Shown: positions 33,123-41,389 of the stretch, in pieces
Numbering within the stretch: the stretch's first letter is position 1
Layout of the letters: every line of letters begins with the position of its first letter
NCBI RefSeq assembly: GCF_042654525.1
Contig: NZ_JBHSGP010000008.1
Span: 248,001 to 312,000 of the forward strand
From: Geojedonia litorea
Lineage (GTDB): Bacteria > Bacteroidota > Bacteroidia > Flavobacteriales > Flavobacteriaceae
Direction of reading: 5' to 3'
DNA: 64,000 nucleotides
Position numbers and translations under genes: made by a program
The notes under the pieces: model-generated
Told to the model about the DNA's origin: nothing
The model's input: the letters and a program-made list of their open reading frames with translations, nothing else
Databases searched by the model: none

Positions 33123-34700
33123 ATGGAAATGAATACAATTTTATTAATTGTGGGAGGACTAATATTAGGTATAATATTAGGTTATATAATAGCTAAAGCA
33201 TTGGAAAAAAACAATGCTTCAAAATTGATAAAAGATGCTAAAAGCGAGGCTGCAACAATTTTAAAAGAAGCAAGAATTGATGGAGAAAACTTACGCAAGG
33301 AAAAGGAATTAAAGGCAAAAGAAAAATTTTTAGAGCTTAAAGCAGAGCATGAGAAAGTCATTCTTTCGCGTGATAAAAAAATGGCCGAAGCTGAAAAGCG
33401 AACTCGAGATAAAGAATCGCAAGTATCTAGTGAGTTAGCTAAAAACAAAAAAGCTAATCAAGATTTAGAGGAAAAAATTAATGATTATAATTATAGGCTT
33501 GATTTATTAGAAAAGAAAAAAGAAGAAATTGAAAAAGCCCATAAAAGCCAAATTAAGCAACTTGAAGTCATTTCAGGTCTATCAGCCGAAGATGCTAAAT
33601 CGCAATTGGTAGAGTCGCTTAAAAATGAAGCAAAAGCTGATGCCATGGCCTTTATTCAAGACCATATGGAAGAGGCTAAACTTACTGCTCAGCAAGAAGC
33701 CAAAAAAGTAATTATAAATACCATTCAACGTATTGGTACCGAAGAGGCTATAGACAATTGCGTTTCAGTATTTAATATTGAATCTGACGATGTTAAAGGT
33801 CGAATCATTGGTCGAGAAGGGCGTAATATTAGAGCCATTGAAGCCGCTACAGGCGTTGAGATTATTGTTGACGATACGCCAGAAGCTATTATACTTTCAT
33901 GTTTTGACTCCGTTAGGAGAGAAGTGGCACGATTATCTTTGCATAAGCTAGTCACCGATGGAAGAATACATCCTGCCAGAATTGAAGAAATTGTTCAAAA
34001 AACACAAAAGCAAATCGAGCAAGAAATTATTGAGGTTGGTAAACGAACAGTTATCGACTTAGGAATTCACGGTTTACATCCTGAACTTATTAAATTGGTT
34101 GGTCGAATGAAGTATCGCTCATCATATGGTCAAAACCTTTTGCAACACTCTCGTGAAGTTGCTAAACTTTGCGGTGTTATGGCAGCTGAACTAGGCTTAA
34201 ACCCAAAACTAGCTAAACGAGCAGGTTTATTACATGATATTGGTAAAGTGCCAGATTCTGAAGCCGATATGGAAACACCTCATGCTATCTTAGGTATGCA
34301 ATGGGCCGAGAAGCATGGAGAAAAACCTGAAGTGTGCAACGCTATTGGTGCTCACCATGATGAAATAGAAATGACCACATTATTATCACCAATTGTTCAG
34401 GTTTGTGATGCCATTTCTGGTGCTAGACCAGGTGCACGGCGTCAGGTGTTGGATTCTTATATTCAACGATTAAAAGATTTGGAAGATGTGGCATTTGGTT
34501 TTAATGGTGTTAACAAAGCATATGCTATTCAAGCAGGTAGAGAACTTCGAGTAATTGTTGAAAGTGAAAAGGTGACAGACGACCAAGCCGCCAACCTATC
34601 ATTTGAAATATCTCAAAAAATACAAACCGACATGACTTATCCGGGTCAGGTGAAAGTCACCGTGATTAGAGAAACTAGAGCGGTTAATATTGCTAAATAA
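33123..34700 (+). CDS. rny: Ribonuclease Y
   Basis: A 525-residue endoribonuclease that starts mRNA decay. It has one N-terminal membrane helix (about residues 4-24), a long coiled coil (about 30-190), a KH RNA-binding domain with GRIIGREGRNIRAIE (226-240) and an HD domain with HDIGK (His371, Asp372). All catalytic residues are kept and the length is normal. Start could be the first or the second Met (33123 or 33129). It lies 20 bases after the T run of the 6S-like RNA. Confidence 0.93.
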   Translation: MEMNTILLIVGGLILGIILGYIIAKALEKNNASKLIKDAKSEAATILKEARIDGENLRKEKELKAKEKFLELKAEHEKVILSRDKKMAEAEKRTRDKESQVSSELAKNKKANQDLEEKINDYNYRLDLLEKKKEEIEKAHKSQIKQLEVISGLSAEDAKSQLVESLKNEAKADAMAFIQDHMEEAKLTAQQEAKKVIINTIQRIGTEEAIDNCVSVFNIESDDVKGRIIGREGRNIRAIEAATGVEIIVDDTPEAIILSCFDSVRREVARLSLHKLVTDGRIHPARIEEIVQKTQKQIEQEIIEVGKRTVIDLGIHGLHPELIKLVGRMKYRSSYGQNLLQHSREVAKLCGVMAAELGLNPKLAKRAGLLHDIGKVPDSEADMETPHAILGMQWAEKHGEKPEVCNAIGAHHDEIEMTTLLSPIVQVCDAISGARPGARRQVLDSYIQRLKDLEDVAFGFNGVNKAYAIQAGRELRVIVESEKVTDDQAANLSFEISQKIQTDMTYPGQVKVTVIRETRAVNIAK

Positions 34701-34702
34701 AT

Positions 34703-34733
34703 GTTAAACTCGATTATGAAGTCTCAGTTTAAC
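34703..34733. repeat. Inverted repeat downstream of rny
   Basis: GTTAAACT (34703-34710) and AGTTTAAC (34726-34733) are perfect 8-base arms around a 15-base loop, starting three bases after the rny stop. There is no T run, so it may be an mRNA 3' end or processing stem rather than an intrinsic terminator. Confidence 0.4.
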
Positions 34734-34775
34734 GCAACTATTAAGAGGTAATTGCATCTTTGAGAAAAGAAGCAA

Positions 34776-35165
34776 ATGGAAAATAAAATTCTAATCGCAT
34801 TAGCATTACTAATTAGTTCTGGCTGTTCGCTTACAGACGATAGTCAAGATTTATCAATTACAGGAGATTGGGTGTGGATTGAATCTACTGGAGGTATTGC
34901 AGGAACAACTGAAACGCCAACTTCAACAGGTGATACTATTTTGGTTACTATCACTTCAAATACTATAAGAAAATACACCAATGGAAGTTTAACGTTCGAG
35001 TCGTCTTATACAATTCAAACTATGGAATCTGTAATTTATGGAGGACAACACGCCATGATTGTATATGGAAATGGGTTTAAACAAACCTTTCGTCGCGAAG
35101 GAAAAAAGCTTTATCTATCTGATGAGTGCAACGACTGTTTTGTGAGTATTTATTCTAAAGGATAG
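34776..35165 (+). CDS. Small lipoprotein, lipocalin-like build
   Basis: A 129-residue protein with a lipoprotein signal (ALLISSGC, Cys about residue 17). The mature part begins ITGDWVWIESTGGIAG and continues in strands (ILVTITSNTIRKYTNG, QTFRREGKKLYLSDEC), the pattern of small lipocalin-like domains. Two further cysteines (DECNDC) may form a disulfide. Function unknown. It is convergent with xerD, with only eight bases between stops. Confidence 0.6.
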   Translation: MENKILIALALLISSGCSLTDDSQDLSITGDWVWIESTGGIAGTTETPTSTGDTILVTITSNTIRKYTNGSLTFESSYTIQTMESVIYGGQHAMIVYGNGFKQTFRREGKKLYLSDECNDCFVSIYSKG

Positions 35166-35173
35166 TTGTGCGA

Positions 35174-36070
35174 CTACTTTCTAGGGTGGTATTTTCGTAA
35201 GACGTCTTTTAAATGCGTTCTGTCAACATGCATATAAACTTCGGTGGTAGTAATGCTTTCATGGCCCAACATGAGCTGTATGGCTCTTAAATCGGCTCCA
35301 TTTTCTAACAAGTGTGTTGCGAAAGAATGTCTAAAGGTGTGCGGTGAAATGGTTTTTTGGAGGTTTATTGCTAAGGCTAATTGCTTTATAATAGTAAAAA
35401 TCATGGCTCTAGTAAGTTGCTTTCCTCGTCGATTCAAAAATAAGGTGTCTTTAAATTCAGGAACGATTAACTGATGTGACCTGATCTCTTTTCTATAAAT
35501 ATTAATATATTTTTGGGTGTTTGGACCAATGGGTACAAAGCGTTGTTTGTCACCTTTTCCTGTGACTTTTAGAAATCCTTCATCAAAAAATAAATCTGAA
35601 ATTTTTAGATTCGTCAACTCACTTACTCTTAAGCCACAGCTATAGAGAGTTTCCAATATGGCACGATTACGTTCCCCTTCTGGTTTACTTAAATCTATAG
35701 CATCAATCAGTTTATCTATATCTTCTATACTTAAAGTGTCTGGTAACTTTCTACCTATTTTTGGAGATTCAATTAAGTCTAATGGATTAGTTTTACGATA
35801 ATCTTCAAAAATAAGGTAACTAAAAAAACTTCGAAGTCCAGAAATTAATCGTGATTGCGATCTTGGATTTAGCACTTTGGATAGCTCATATATAAAAGGT
35901 TGAACCACATCATTTGAAATGTCAATTGGTGAAACTTTTATATCATGATCTTCTAGATACTGGATAAGCTTTTTAATATCATACTCGTAATTGGTAATAG
36001 AGTTTTGAGATAGCCCACGTTCTATTTTTAGATAATGTTTGTAGTCGTTAAGTGCATTTTGCCATTTCAT
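35174..36070 (-). CDS. xerD: Site-specific tyrosine recombinase XerD
   Basis: A 298-residue integrase-fold recombinase. The SAM-like core-binding domain covers residues about 1-90 (NDYKHYLKIERGLSQNSITN). The catalytic domain has Arg in YSCGLRVSEL (about 147), HTFRHSFATHLLENGADL (His about 243, Arg about 246), LGHESI (His about 269) and the nucleophile Tyr in TTEVYMH (about 278). Full length with no adjacent phage genes, so it is the housekeeping chromosome-dimer resolution enzyme rather than a mobile-element integrase. Confidence 0.88.
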   Translation of the reverse strand: MKWQNALNDYKHYLKIERGLSQNSITNYEYDIKKLIQYLEDHDIKVSPIDISNDVVQPFIYELSKVLNPRSQSRLISGLRSFFSYLIFEDYRKTNPLDLIESPKIGRKLPDTLSIEDIDKLIDAIDLSKPEGERNRAILETLYSCGLRVSELTNLKISDLFFDEGFLKVTGKGDKQRFVPIGPNTQKYINIYRKEIRSHQLIVPEFKDTLFLNRRGKQLTRAMIFTIIKQLALAINLQKTISPHTFRHSFATHLLENGADLRAIQLMLGHESITTTEVYMHVDRTHLKDVLRKYHPRK

Positions 36071-36081
36071 TGTTCTAAAAT

Positions 36082-36108
36082 AAAAAAAGCCGCGTATTAA
36101 GCGGCTTT
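36082..36108 (-). terminator. Rho-independent terminator of the TM2 gene
   Basis: AAAGCCGC (36086-36093) pairs with GCGGCTTT (36101-36108). Read on the minus strand the stem is followed by seven T. It lies between the TM2 gene and xerD. Confidence 0.8.
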
Positions 36109-36130
36109 AAATTTTATAATTTATTGTCTA

Positions 36131-36481
36131 TTACCAAAACTCACCTTTAAATCCTCCTTTTGCAGGATAATTGCCAGTTAGTATATCAATTAAATCAATA
36201 ACAGCCCAAACAAAGAATCCACCTAAAGTTACAATAAATAGAAGATTCCAATACCATGGACTACCTAAATACCAGCGATGTCCCGCTAGTCCACCTAGAA
36301 AAATCCAAAGTATTAATGCAACACCTTGACTTTTTTGTCCTGCGGCCGCTACAGGCGAAACTAATGTTATGGTTTCCATTACATCAGTAGTTTCAACCAC
36401 CCTTTGAACTGGGAAAGAAGCATAACTAGCCGAATAAACTCCAAAACACAATAAAAACGTAAGTAAAATTTTAAATTTCAT
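36131..36481 (-). CDS. TM2 domain-containing membrane protein
   Basis: A 116-residue protein with a signal-like N terminus (MKFKILLTFLLCFGVYSAS) and a C-terminal TM2 domain: ALILWIFLGGLAGHRWYLG, WYWNLLFIVTLGGFFVWAVI and DLIDIL. TM2 domains are two-helix modules of unknown role, conserved even in animals. It is alone in its unit and diverges from the exported protein gene at 36526. Confidence 0.85.
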   Translation of the reverse strand: MKFKILLTFLLCFGVYSASYASFPVQRVVETTDVMETITLVSPVAAAGQKSQGVALILWIFLGGLAGHRWYLGSPWYWNLLFIVTLGGFFVWAVIDLIDILTGNYPAKGGFKGEFW

Positions 36482-36525
36482 AGTTAATTGGTTTAAGTTT
36501 GTTTTAATAAAAATAGAGAAAAAAG

Positions 36526-37401
36526 ATGAAACACCTATTGGCTTTCGTAATTATTATCCTACTTTTTAATTCGTCTATGTTTTCTCAAAATTTTGAAGAG
36601 TATGCCGGAGCCATTAAATTAAGCGATACTGCGATAATTACATATAAGGTTTTTTTTAAGATTGATAAGTCTAAAGTTACGGGGTATTCTCTAACCGACC
36701 TGGGTGGGGAACATGAAACAAAATCCAATCTAGTTGGTTTCTATGATGCCAATAAAAACAAATTGTCATTTAAAGAAGTTGGTATTGTTTATACAAAATC
36801 CATAATTACGCAAAATGATTTTTGTCATATTCATTTTGATCCTGTAAACTACAAAGCAGGTAAAACAAGTTATTTTAAAGGGACGTTTAAAGGTAGGTAC
36901 AATGATGGCCAGGAATGTATTGATGGAGAGATTTTTTTGAATTCTGTTGAAAAGATTAATTCCCGAATGGAAAAGGTTACCAAAAAAGTTAATAGGTCAA
37001 ATCGCATCAATGACAGTATCAAAGACAAGTTTAACAATCTAAAAATAATGGAAAGCTTAAGCTTAAATATGCTTAAAGCTGATCGGGTTTTAAGTGTGTT
37101 CTCCGAGTCCAACTCCATTAATTTGGAGATTTTTGATGGAGGTCAAGAAGATGGTGACGTTATTTCTGTTAAGATCAATGGCCATACTGTACTGGAGCAC
37201 TTTACAATATCCTCTAAAAGAAAAATTATTCCTATTAAACTCTTACACAATAAAACATCAATAGAATTGATTGCTCAAACAGTTGGAACTATTTCTACAA
37301 ATACTGCTGTTATTGAAATTAATGATGGAAAAAATAATATTAGAGCACTCACCAATTTAAAGGTTGGAGAATCCACAAAGATTGATGTTTTAAAGTTGTA
37401 A
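36526..37401 (+). CDS. Exported protein of unknown function
   Basis: A 291-residue protein with a signal peptide (MKHLLAFVIIILLFNSSMFSQ). The first half is strand-rich (EEYAGAIKLSDTAIITYKVF), the middle basic and helical (KVTKKVNRSNRINDSIKDK), and the second half again beta (VISVKINGHTVLEHFTISSK, ALTNLKVGESTKIDVLKL), perhaps a carbohydrate-binding-like sandwich. No family is recognised. A TAAGTTTG at 36494-36501 is a plausible -7 element. Confidence 0.6.
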   Translation: MKHLLAFVIIILLFNSSMFSQNFEEYAGAIKLSDTAIITYKVFFKIDKSKVTGYSLTDLGGEHETKSNLVGFYDANKNKLSFKEVGIVYTKSIITQNDFCHIHFDPVNYKAGKTSYFKGTFKGRYNDGQECIDGEIFLNSVEKINSRMEKVTKKVNRSNRINDSIKDKFNNLKIMESLSLNMLKADRVLSVFSESNSINLEIFDGGQEDGDVISVKINGHTVLEHFTISSKRKIIPIKLLHNKTSIELIAQTVGTISTNTAVIEINDGKNNIRALTNLKVGESTKIDVLKL

Positions 37402-37563
37402 CGTAGTCAAAAATGTTGATAACTTAAAGTTTTAACGCTTTGTAATTCAATATATTAAAATTTTATTGTTAATAAAGTTGTTGATAAGTGTAAATCCTAA
37501 CTTAGTAAATGTATAGAAAATGTAAATAGCTTCACGTTTACAAAATTATAAACCTTTAAAAAT

Positions 37564-38076
37564 ATGAGAAAATTATTTGTGTTATTGATCATTACTGTAT
37601 TTACGTTTGTAAATATAAGTGCACAAGAAACCAGATTTGGTTTAAAAGCGGGGGCTGACTTTGCTTCTTTGAAAGTTAAATTTGAAGGCGACAACTTATC
37701 GACTTCAGAAACAGGATTTTATATTGGTGCTTTTGCCGAAATTGCCGTTTCAGATTCGTTTAAGTTTCAACCAGAAGTATTGTTTGTTACTGTTGAGGAT
37801 TTAGGTCAAATAGCAATCCCTTTAATGGCTAAATTTCCAATTTCGGGAGAGTTTGATATTTTAGCTGGTCCAAGTTTGGGAATTTTACTAGATTCAGAAG
37901 AAGGAATGAAATCGTTTAATTTTGGTCTTGAAGCAGGCGCTGCTTATGACATTACCGATAACTTTTTCGTTGAAGCTAGGTACAATCTTGGTTTAGCAAA
38001 TCTTCTAGAAGATGCACCAAGTGGTTATTCTGTTAAGTTAAGTGGTTTCTTTGCTGGACTAGGATACAAATTTTAA
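37564..38076 (+). CDS. Small outer-membrane beta-barrel protein
   Basis: A 170-residue protein with a signal peptide (MRKLFVLLIITVFTFVNISA) followed by QETRFGLKAGADFASLKV and an eight-strand pattern of alternating residues ending GFFAGLGYKF with a C-terminal aromatic, as in OmpX/PorT-type barrels (OMP_b-brl). Function is probably structural or adhesive. The upstream region has a TGTAAA-N10-TTTACA inverted repeat (37521-37542), and the gene ends at a strong terminator. Confidence 0.8.
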   Translation: MRKLFVLLIITVFTFVNISAQETRFGLKAGADFASLKVKFEGDNLSTSETGFYIGAFAEIAVSDSFKFQPEVLFVTVEDLGQIAIPLMAKFPISGEFDILAGPSLGILLDSEEGMKSFNFGLEAGAAYDITDNFFVEARYNLGLANLLEDAPSGYSVKLSGFFAGLGYKF

Positions 38077-38097
38077 TATTTTTAAAACATTATGGAG

Positions 38098-38125
38098 AAA
38101 GGAAGCAGTATTGCTTCCTTTTTTT
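38098..38125 (+). terminator. Rho-independent terminator after the beta-barrel gene
   Basis: AAAGGAAGCA-GTAT-TGCTTCCTTT with a following T run (to 38125). It starts about 20 bases after the stop at 38076. Confidence 0.8.
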
Positions 38126-38152
38126 ATGGTAATTTTTAAATATATTTACGCT

Positions 38153-38569
38153 ATGAAAAAACTTATCATTATTAATGGACCTAACTTGAATTTGCTGGGT
38201 AAGAGGGAGCCTAACGTTTATGGGAGCTTAACGTTTACCGAGTTTTTTGAAACTATCAAGGAAAAGTATCCAAACATTCAATTGGAACATTATCAATCTA
38301 ACGTAGAAGGAGAGCTTATTGATAAACTTCAAGAGGTTGGATTTAGTTATGATGGTATCATTTTAAACGCAGCGGCTTATACGCACACTTCTGTTGGTAT
38401 CGGTGATGCCGTAAAAGCGATCGAGACACCTGTTGTTGAAGTTCATATTTCTAACACCTATAGCAGAGAAAAATTCAGACATAAATCGTTTATTTCGCCT
38501 AATGCTAGAGGCGTTATTTTAGGATTTGGATTGCAGAGTTACGAATTGGCTCTTCAAAGTTTTATTTAA
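38153..38569 (+). CDS. aroQ: Type II 3-dehydroquinate dehydratase
   Basis: A 138-residue enzyme of the shikimate pathway. Conserved parts are INGPNLNLLGKREPNVYG (with the catalytic lid Arg and Tyr), HYQSNVEGELI, NAAAYTHTSVGIGDAV and EVHISNTYSREKFRHKS, all standard for class II enzymes. The ATG at 38153 gives the normal length; the in-frame extension to 38111 overlaps the terminator at 38098-38125 and is rejected. Followed by a bidirectional terminator. Confidence 0.92.
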   Translation: MKKLIIINGPNLNLLGKREPNVYGSLTFTEFFETIKEKYPNIQLEHYQSNVEGELIDKLQEVGFSYDGIILNAAAYTHTSVGIGDAVKAIETPVVEVHISNTYSREKFRHKSFISPNARGVILGFGLQSYELALQSFI

Positions 38570-38600
38570 ATATTTTATAAACTATTACACCCCTATAAAA

Positions 38601-38633
38601 TTAAAAAGGCTCGAAATTTTCGAGCCTTTTTAA
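38601..38633. terminator. Bidirectional terminator between aroQ and lpdA
   Basis: TTAAAAAGGCTCGAAA and TTTTCGAGCCTTTTTAA form a nearly uninterrupted stem with a tiny loop. A and T runs at the ends serve both convergent genes. Confidence 0.85.
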
Positions 38634-38661
38634 TTTATTATTAATCTTTAGATTACATTTT

Positions 38662-40038
38662 TTATAGATGTATTACTTCATCATAGGCATCGGCAACAGC
38701 TTCCATAACGGCCTCACTCATCGTTGGATGTGGATGTACCGCTTTTAGCACTTCATGCCCTGTAGTTTCCAGTTTTCTTCCCAAAACGGCCTCAGCAATC
38801 ATATCGGTTACACCAGCGCCAATCATGTGGCAACCTAACCATTCACCATACTTGGCATCAAAAATAACCTTAACAAAACCATCTTTGTTACCACCAGCAC
38901 TCGCTTTTCCAGAAGCAGAGAATGGAAACTTACCAATTTTCACTTCATAACCTTTTTCTTTGGCTTGTTTTTCAGTAAGTCCAACGCTGGCAATTTCGGG
39001 AGAACAATAGGTACAGCCAGGAATATTTCCATAATCTAAGGTTTCAACATGATGTCCTGCAATTTTTTCAACACATAGAATACCTTCTGCAGAAGCTACA
39101 TGTGCCAAAGCTTGACCTGGTGTGACATCACCAATGGCGTAATAGCCAGGGATATTAGTTTGGTAATAACTATTCACTAAAATCTTATCGCGGTCAACAG
39201 CTATACCAACATCTTCCAGGCCAATATTTTCAATATTTGATTTGATACCCACAGCCGATAAAATTATATCTGCCTCAAGAACTTCTTCTCCTTTTTGTGT
39301 TTTTACGGTTGCTTTTACACCATTCCCAGAAGTATCTACTTTAGTAACTTCTGACGATGTCATTATATTAATACCACTTTTCTTAAAAGAACGTTCTAAT
39401 TGTTTTGAAACATCTTCGTCTTCAACTGGTACAACATTAGGTAAAAATTCAACTATAGTAACTTCAGTTCCCATAGATTTATAAAAATAGGCAAACTCAA
39501 CACCAATGGCTCCAGAACCTACTACTATCATTTTTTTAGGTTGTGACGGTAATGTCATGGCCTCTCTGTAGCCAATTACCTTTTTACCGTCTTGTGGTAA
39601 ACTTGGCAATTCTCTAGACCGAGCTCCAGTAGCAATAATAATATGATCTGCGCTATAATCTTTACCATCAACTTCAATCTTTTTGCCTGGCTTTAACTTA
39701 CCAAAACCTTCAATTACGTCTATTTTGTTTTTCTTCATTAGAAATTGGACGCCTTTACTCATGCCGTCAGCTACACCACGGCTACGTTTAACTACGGCAT
39801 CAAAATCTTTATCAACGTCTTTTACGCTCAACCCATAATCTTCAGCGTGCTTTAAGTACTCAAATACTTGTGCCGATTTTAACAGGGCTTTAGTTGGGAT
39901 ACATCCCCAATTTAAACAGACGCCACCAAGGCTTTCTTTTTCAACAATTGCTGTTTTAAAGCCTAATTGTGATGCTCTAATAGCAGTTACATAACCTCCG
40001 GGTCCACTTCCTAAAACAATAATATCGTATTTACTCAT
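38662..40038 (-). CDS. lpdA: Dihydrolipoyl dehydrogenase
   Basis: A 458-residue flavoprotein, the E3 subunit of 2-oxoacid dehydrogenase complexes. It has the FAD motif GSGPGG (10-15), the redox disulfide in GGVCLNWGCIPTK (Cys41, Cys46), the NAD motif GSGAIGVEFA (about 173) and the C-terminal active-site HPHPTMSE (His about 437, Glu about 442). No E1 or E2 gene is adjacent. Length is normal. A short inverted repeat GAATTT-ACG-AAATTC lies upstream at 40071-40085. Confidence 0.93.
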   Translation of the reverse strand: MSKYDIIVLGSGPGGYVTAIRASQLGFKTAIVEKESLGGVCLNWGCIPTKALLKSAQVFEYLKHAEDYGLSVKDVDKDFDAVVKRSRGVADGMSKGVQFLMKKNKIDVIEGFGKLKPGKKIEVDGKDYSADHIIIATGARSRELPSLPQDGKKVIGYREAMTLPSQPKKMIVVGSGAIGVEFAYFYKSMGTEVTIVEFLPNVVPVEDEDVSKQLERSFKKSGINIMTSSEVTKVDTSGNGVKATVKTQKGEEVLEADIILSAVGIKSNIENIGLEDVGIAVDRDKILVNSYYQTNIPGYYAIGDVTPGQALAHVASAEGILCVEKIAGHHVETLDYGNIPGCTYCSPEIASVGLTEKQAKEKGYEVKIGKFPFSASGKASAGGNKDGFVKVIFDAKYGEWLGCHMIGAGVTDMIAEAVLGRKLETTGHEVLKAVHPHPTMSEAVMEAVADAYDEVIHL

Positions 40039-40147
40039 TCGTATAGTTTTTAGTCGATTTTTGAAGCTACGAATTTACGAAATTCCAAACTTAAAATCCC
40101 AAATTACAAAGCAATTTATATTTTATTCAAACAAGTTTTGACTTCGT

Positions 40148-40702
40148 TTAATTGTTATCAGTGAAATGTCTTCGTCCTTTTTCTTCACTAAATTTATCTC
40201 TATTATAGCTTTCAGACTGCCCTTTTGGAATTGAAAGTGATTGCCAATCACTGCCTTTAATCAACTTGCCTAGAAAAACGATTTGTCCAACATGATAAGA
40301 GTAGTGGGCTAATTGCCTGTTAATTGCTTCGGTTACCGTATGTCCTTGATTTCTAATGTAAACGATACGCTCTAAATCTTCGTGTTTTAAAGTTTCAAGG
40401 GCTTTGAATACACAATTCCAACCATTTTCCCATGCAGCGCTCAATTCCTCTTTTGAGGTATAGGTATCTTCAAATTCGGTATCGCGATGTCGCCAAGGTT
40501 TTTCGCCATCTTCAGTTAAAAAGTTGGTCCAACGGCTTAACATATTACCAGTCATATGCTTTACAATAATAGAAATACTGTTGCTATCTGGAGCAAATTC
40601 CTTTTGAAGTTCTTCGAAGTTAAGCTGGGCTATAGTTTTATCTGCTAATGACTTATAATACTGAAATTGTTTGATAACGCTTTGAAGATAAGAGTGTTCC
40701 AT
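40148..40702 (-). CDS. DUF1572 / DinB-like protein
   Basis: A 184-residue four-helix protein. Histidines in SIIVKHMTGNMLSRW (about residue 49), and in RQLAHYSYHVGQIVFLGKLI (about 134-142) are placed as in the DinB/DUF1572 metal-binding bundle. The family is of unknown substrate, related to bacillithiol-type transferases. It lies between lpdA and msrB with gaps of about 50-110 bases. Confidence 0.78.
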   Translation of the reverse strand: MEHSYLQSVIKQFQYYKSLADKTIAQLNFEELQKEFAPDSNSISIIVKHMTGNMLSRWTNFLTEDGEKPWRHRDTEFEDTYTSKEELSAAWENGWNCVFKALETLKHEDLERIVYIRNQGHTVTEAINRQLAHYSYHVGQIVFLGKLIKGSDWQSLSIPKGQSESYNRDKFSEEKGRRHFTDNN

Positions 40703-40752
40703 AAGTATAAAAATATGAAATCAAAATATTTTAAGACTTATAAATTCCCAAT

Positions 40753-41238
40753 TTAGTTTTTAGCAGGAATGAATATAAGTGCATCGCCATTAATGCAATG
40801 TCGTTTGCCTGTGGTATTTCTTGGACCATCATCAAAAACATGTCCTAAATGCCCACCACAAGTAGCACAATGCTCTTCATTTCTTGAATATCCTAATTTA
40901 TTGTCAGTACCATAAGCTACATTACCTTCAATTGGACGATCAAAACTTGGCCATCCAGTTCCAGAATCGAATTTATGTTCGCTCTTAAACAACGGTGTAT
41001 TGCAGCCTGCACAATGATATACGCCCTTTTTGTAATTTTTATTTAACGGACTTGAAAAAGGCCGTTCAGTACCCTCTTGTCGTAAAATATAATACTGCTC
41101 TGGAGTTAATTCAGCTTTCCATTCGGCATCAGTTTTTACAATGGTTAATTTATCGTTTGATTTTTGCTGTTTTTTTTGGGCTGAACCATTGCAACTTAAA
41201 CAAAGTGCAATTATGGAAATGGAAATTATCTTTTTCAT
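40753..41238 (-). CDS. msrB: Peptide-methionine (R)-S-oxide reductase, exported
   Basis: A 161-residue enzyme that reduces methionine-R-sulfoxide. A hydrophobic signal ends ALCLSC (Cys16, probable lipid anchor). Zinc cysteines are Cys76/Cys79 (HCAGC) and Cys124/Cys127 (HCATCGGHLG), and the catalytic cysteine is Cys148 in RHCINGDAL. The resolving Cys of two-cysteine MsrB enzymes is not obvious. The signal suggests a periplasmic or outer-membrane repair role. It diverges from the GlgE cluster. Confidence 0.92.
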   Translation of the reverse strand: MKKIISISIIALCLSCNGSAQKKQQKSNDKLTIVKTDAEWKAELTPEQYYILRQEGTERPFSSPLNKNYKKGVYHCAGCNTPLFKSEHKFDSGTGWPSFDRPIEGNVAYGTDNKLGYSRNEEHCATCGGHLGHVFDDGPRNTTGKRHCINGDALIFIPAKN

Positions 41239-41389
41239 AGATTAAATATAGTAATTTATATGGTTTTTGTAGTCGCTTTGAAAGTAATGACCTTACGAAA
41301 ACGATGTAATAGGATTATTATAGTTTTATTGATTCATCTTTATTCTAATTTTATTATTTTCACAATCTAATGCCAACTATTCCTAAAAA

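Noticed and set aside
35174..36070. XerD as a sign of an integrated element
   Set aside because: Housekeeping length and sequence, no phage or transfer genes and no attachment-site repeats nearby.
38111..38152. N-terminal extension of aroQ
   Set aside because: It overlaps the terminator of the preceding gene, and type II dehydroquinate dehydratases start at the MKKLIIINGPN segment.
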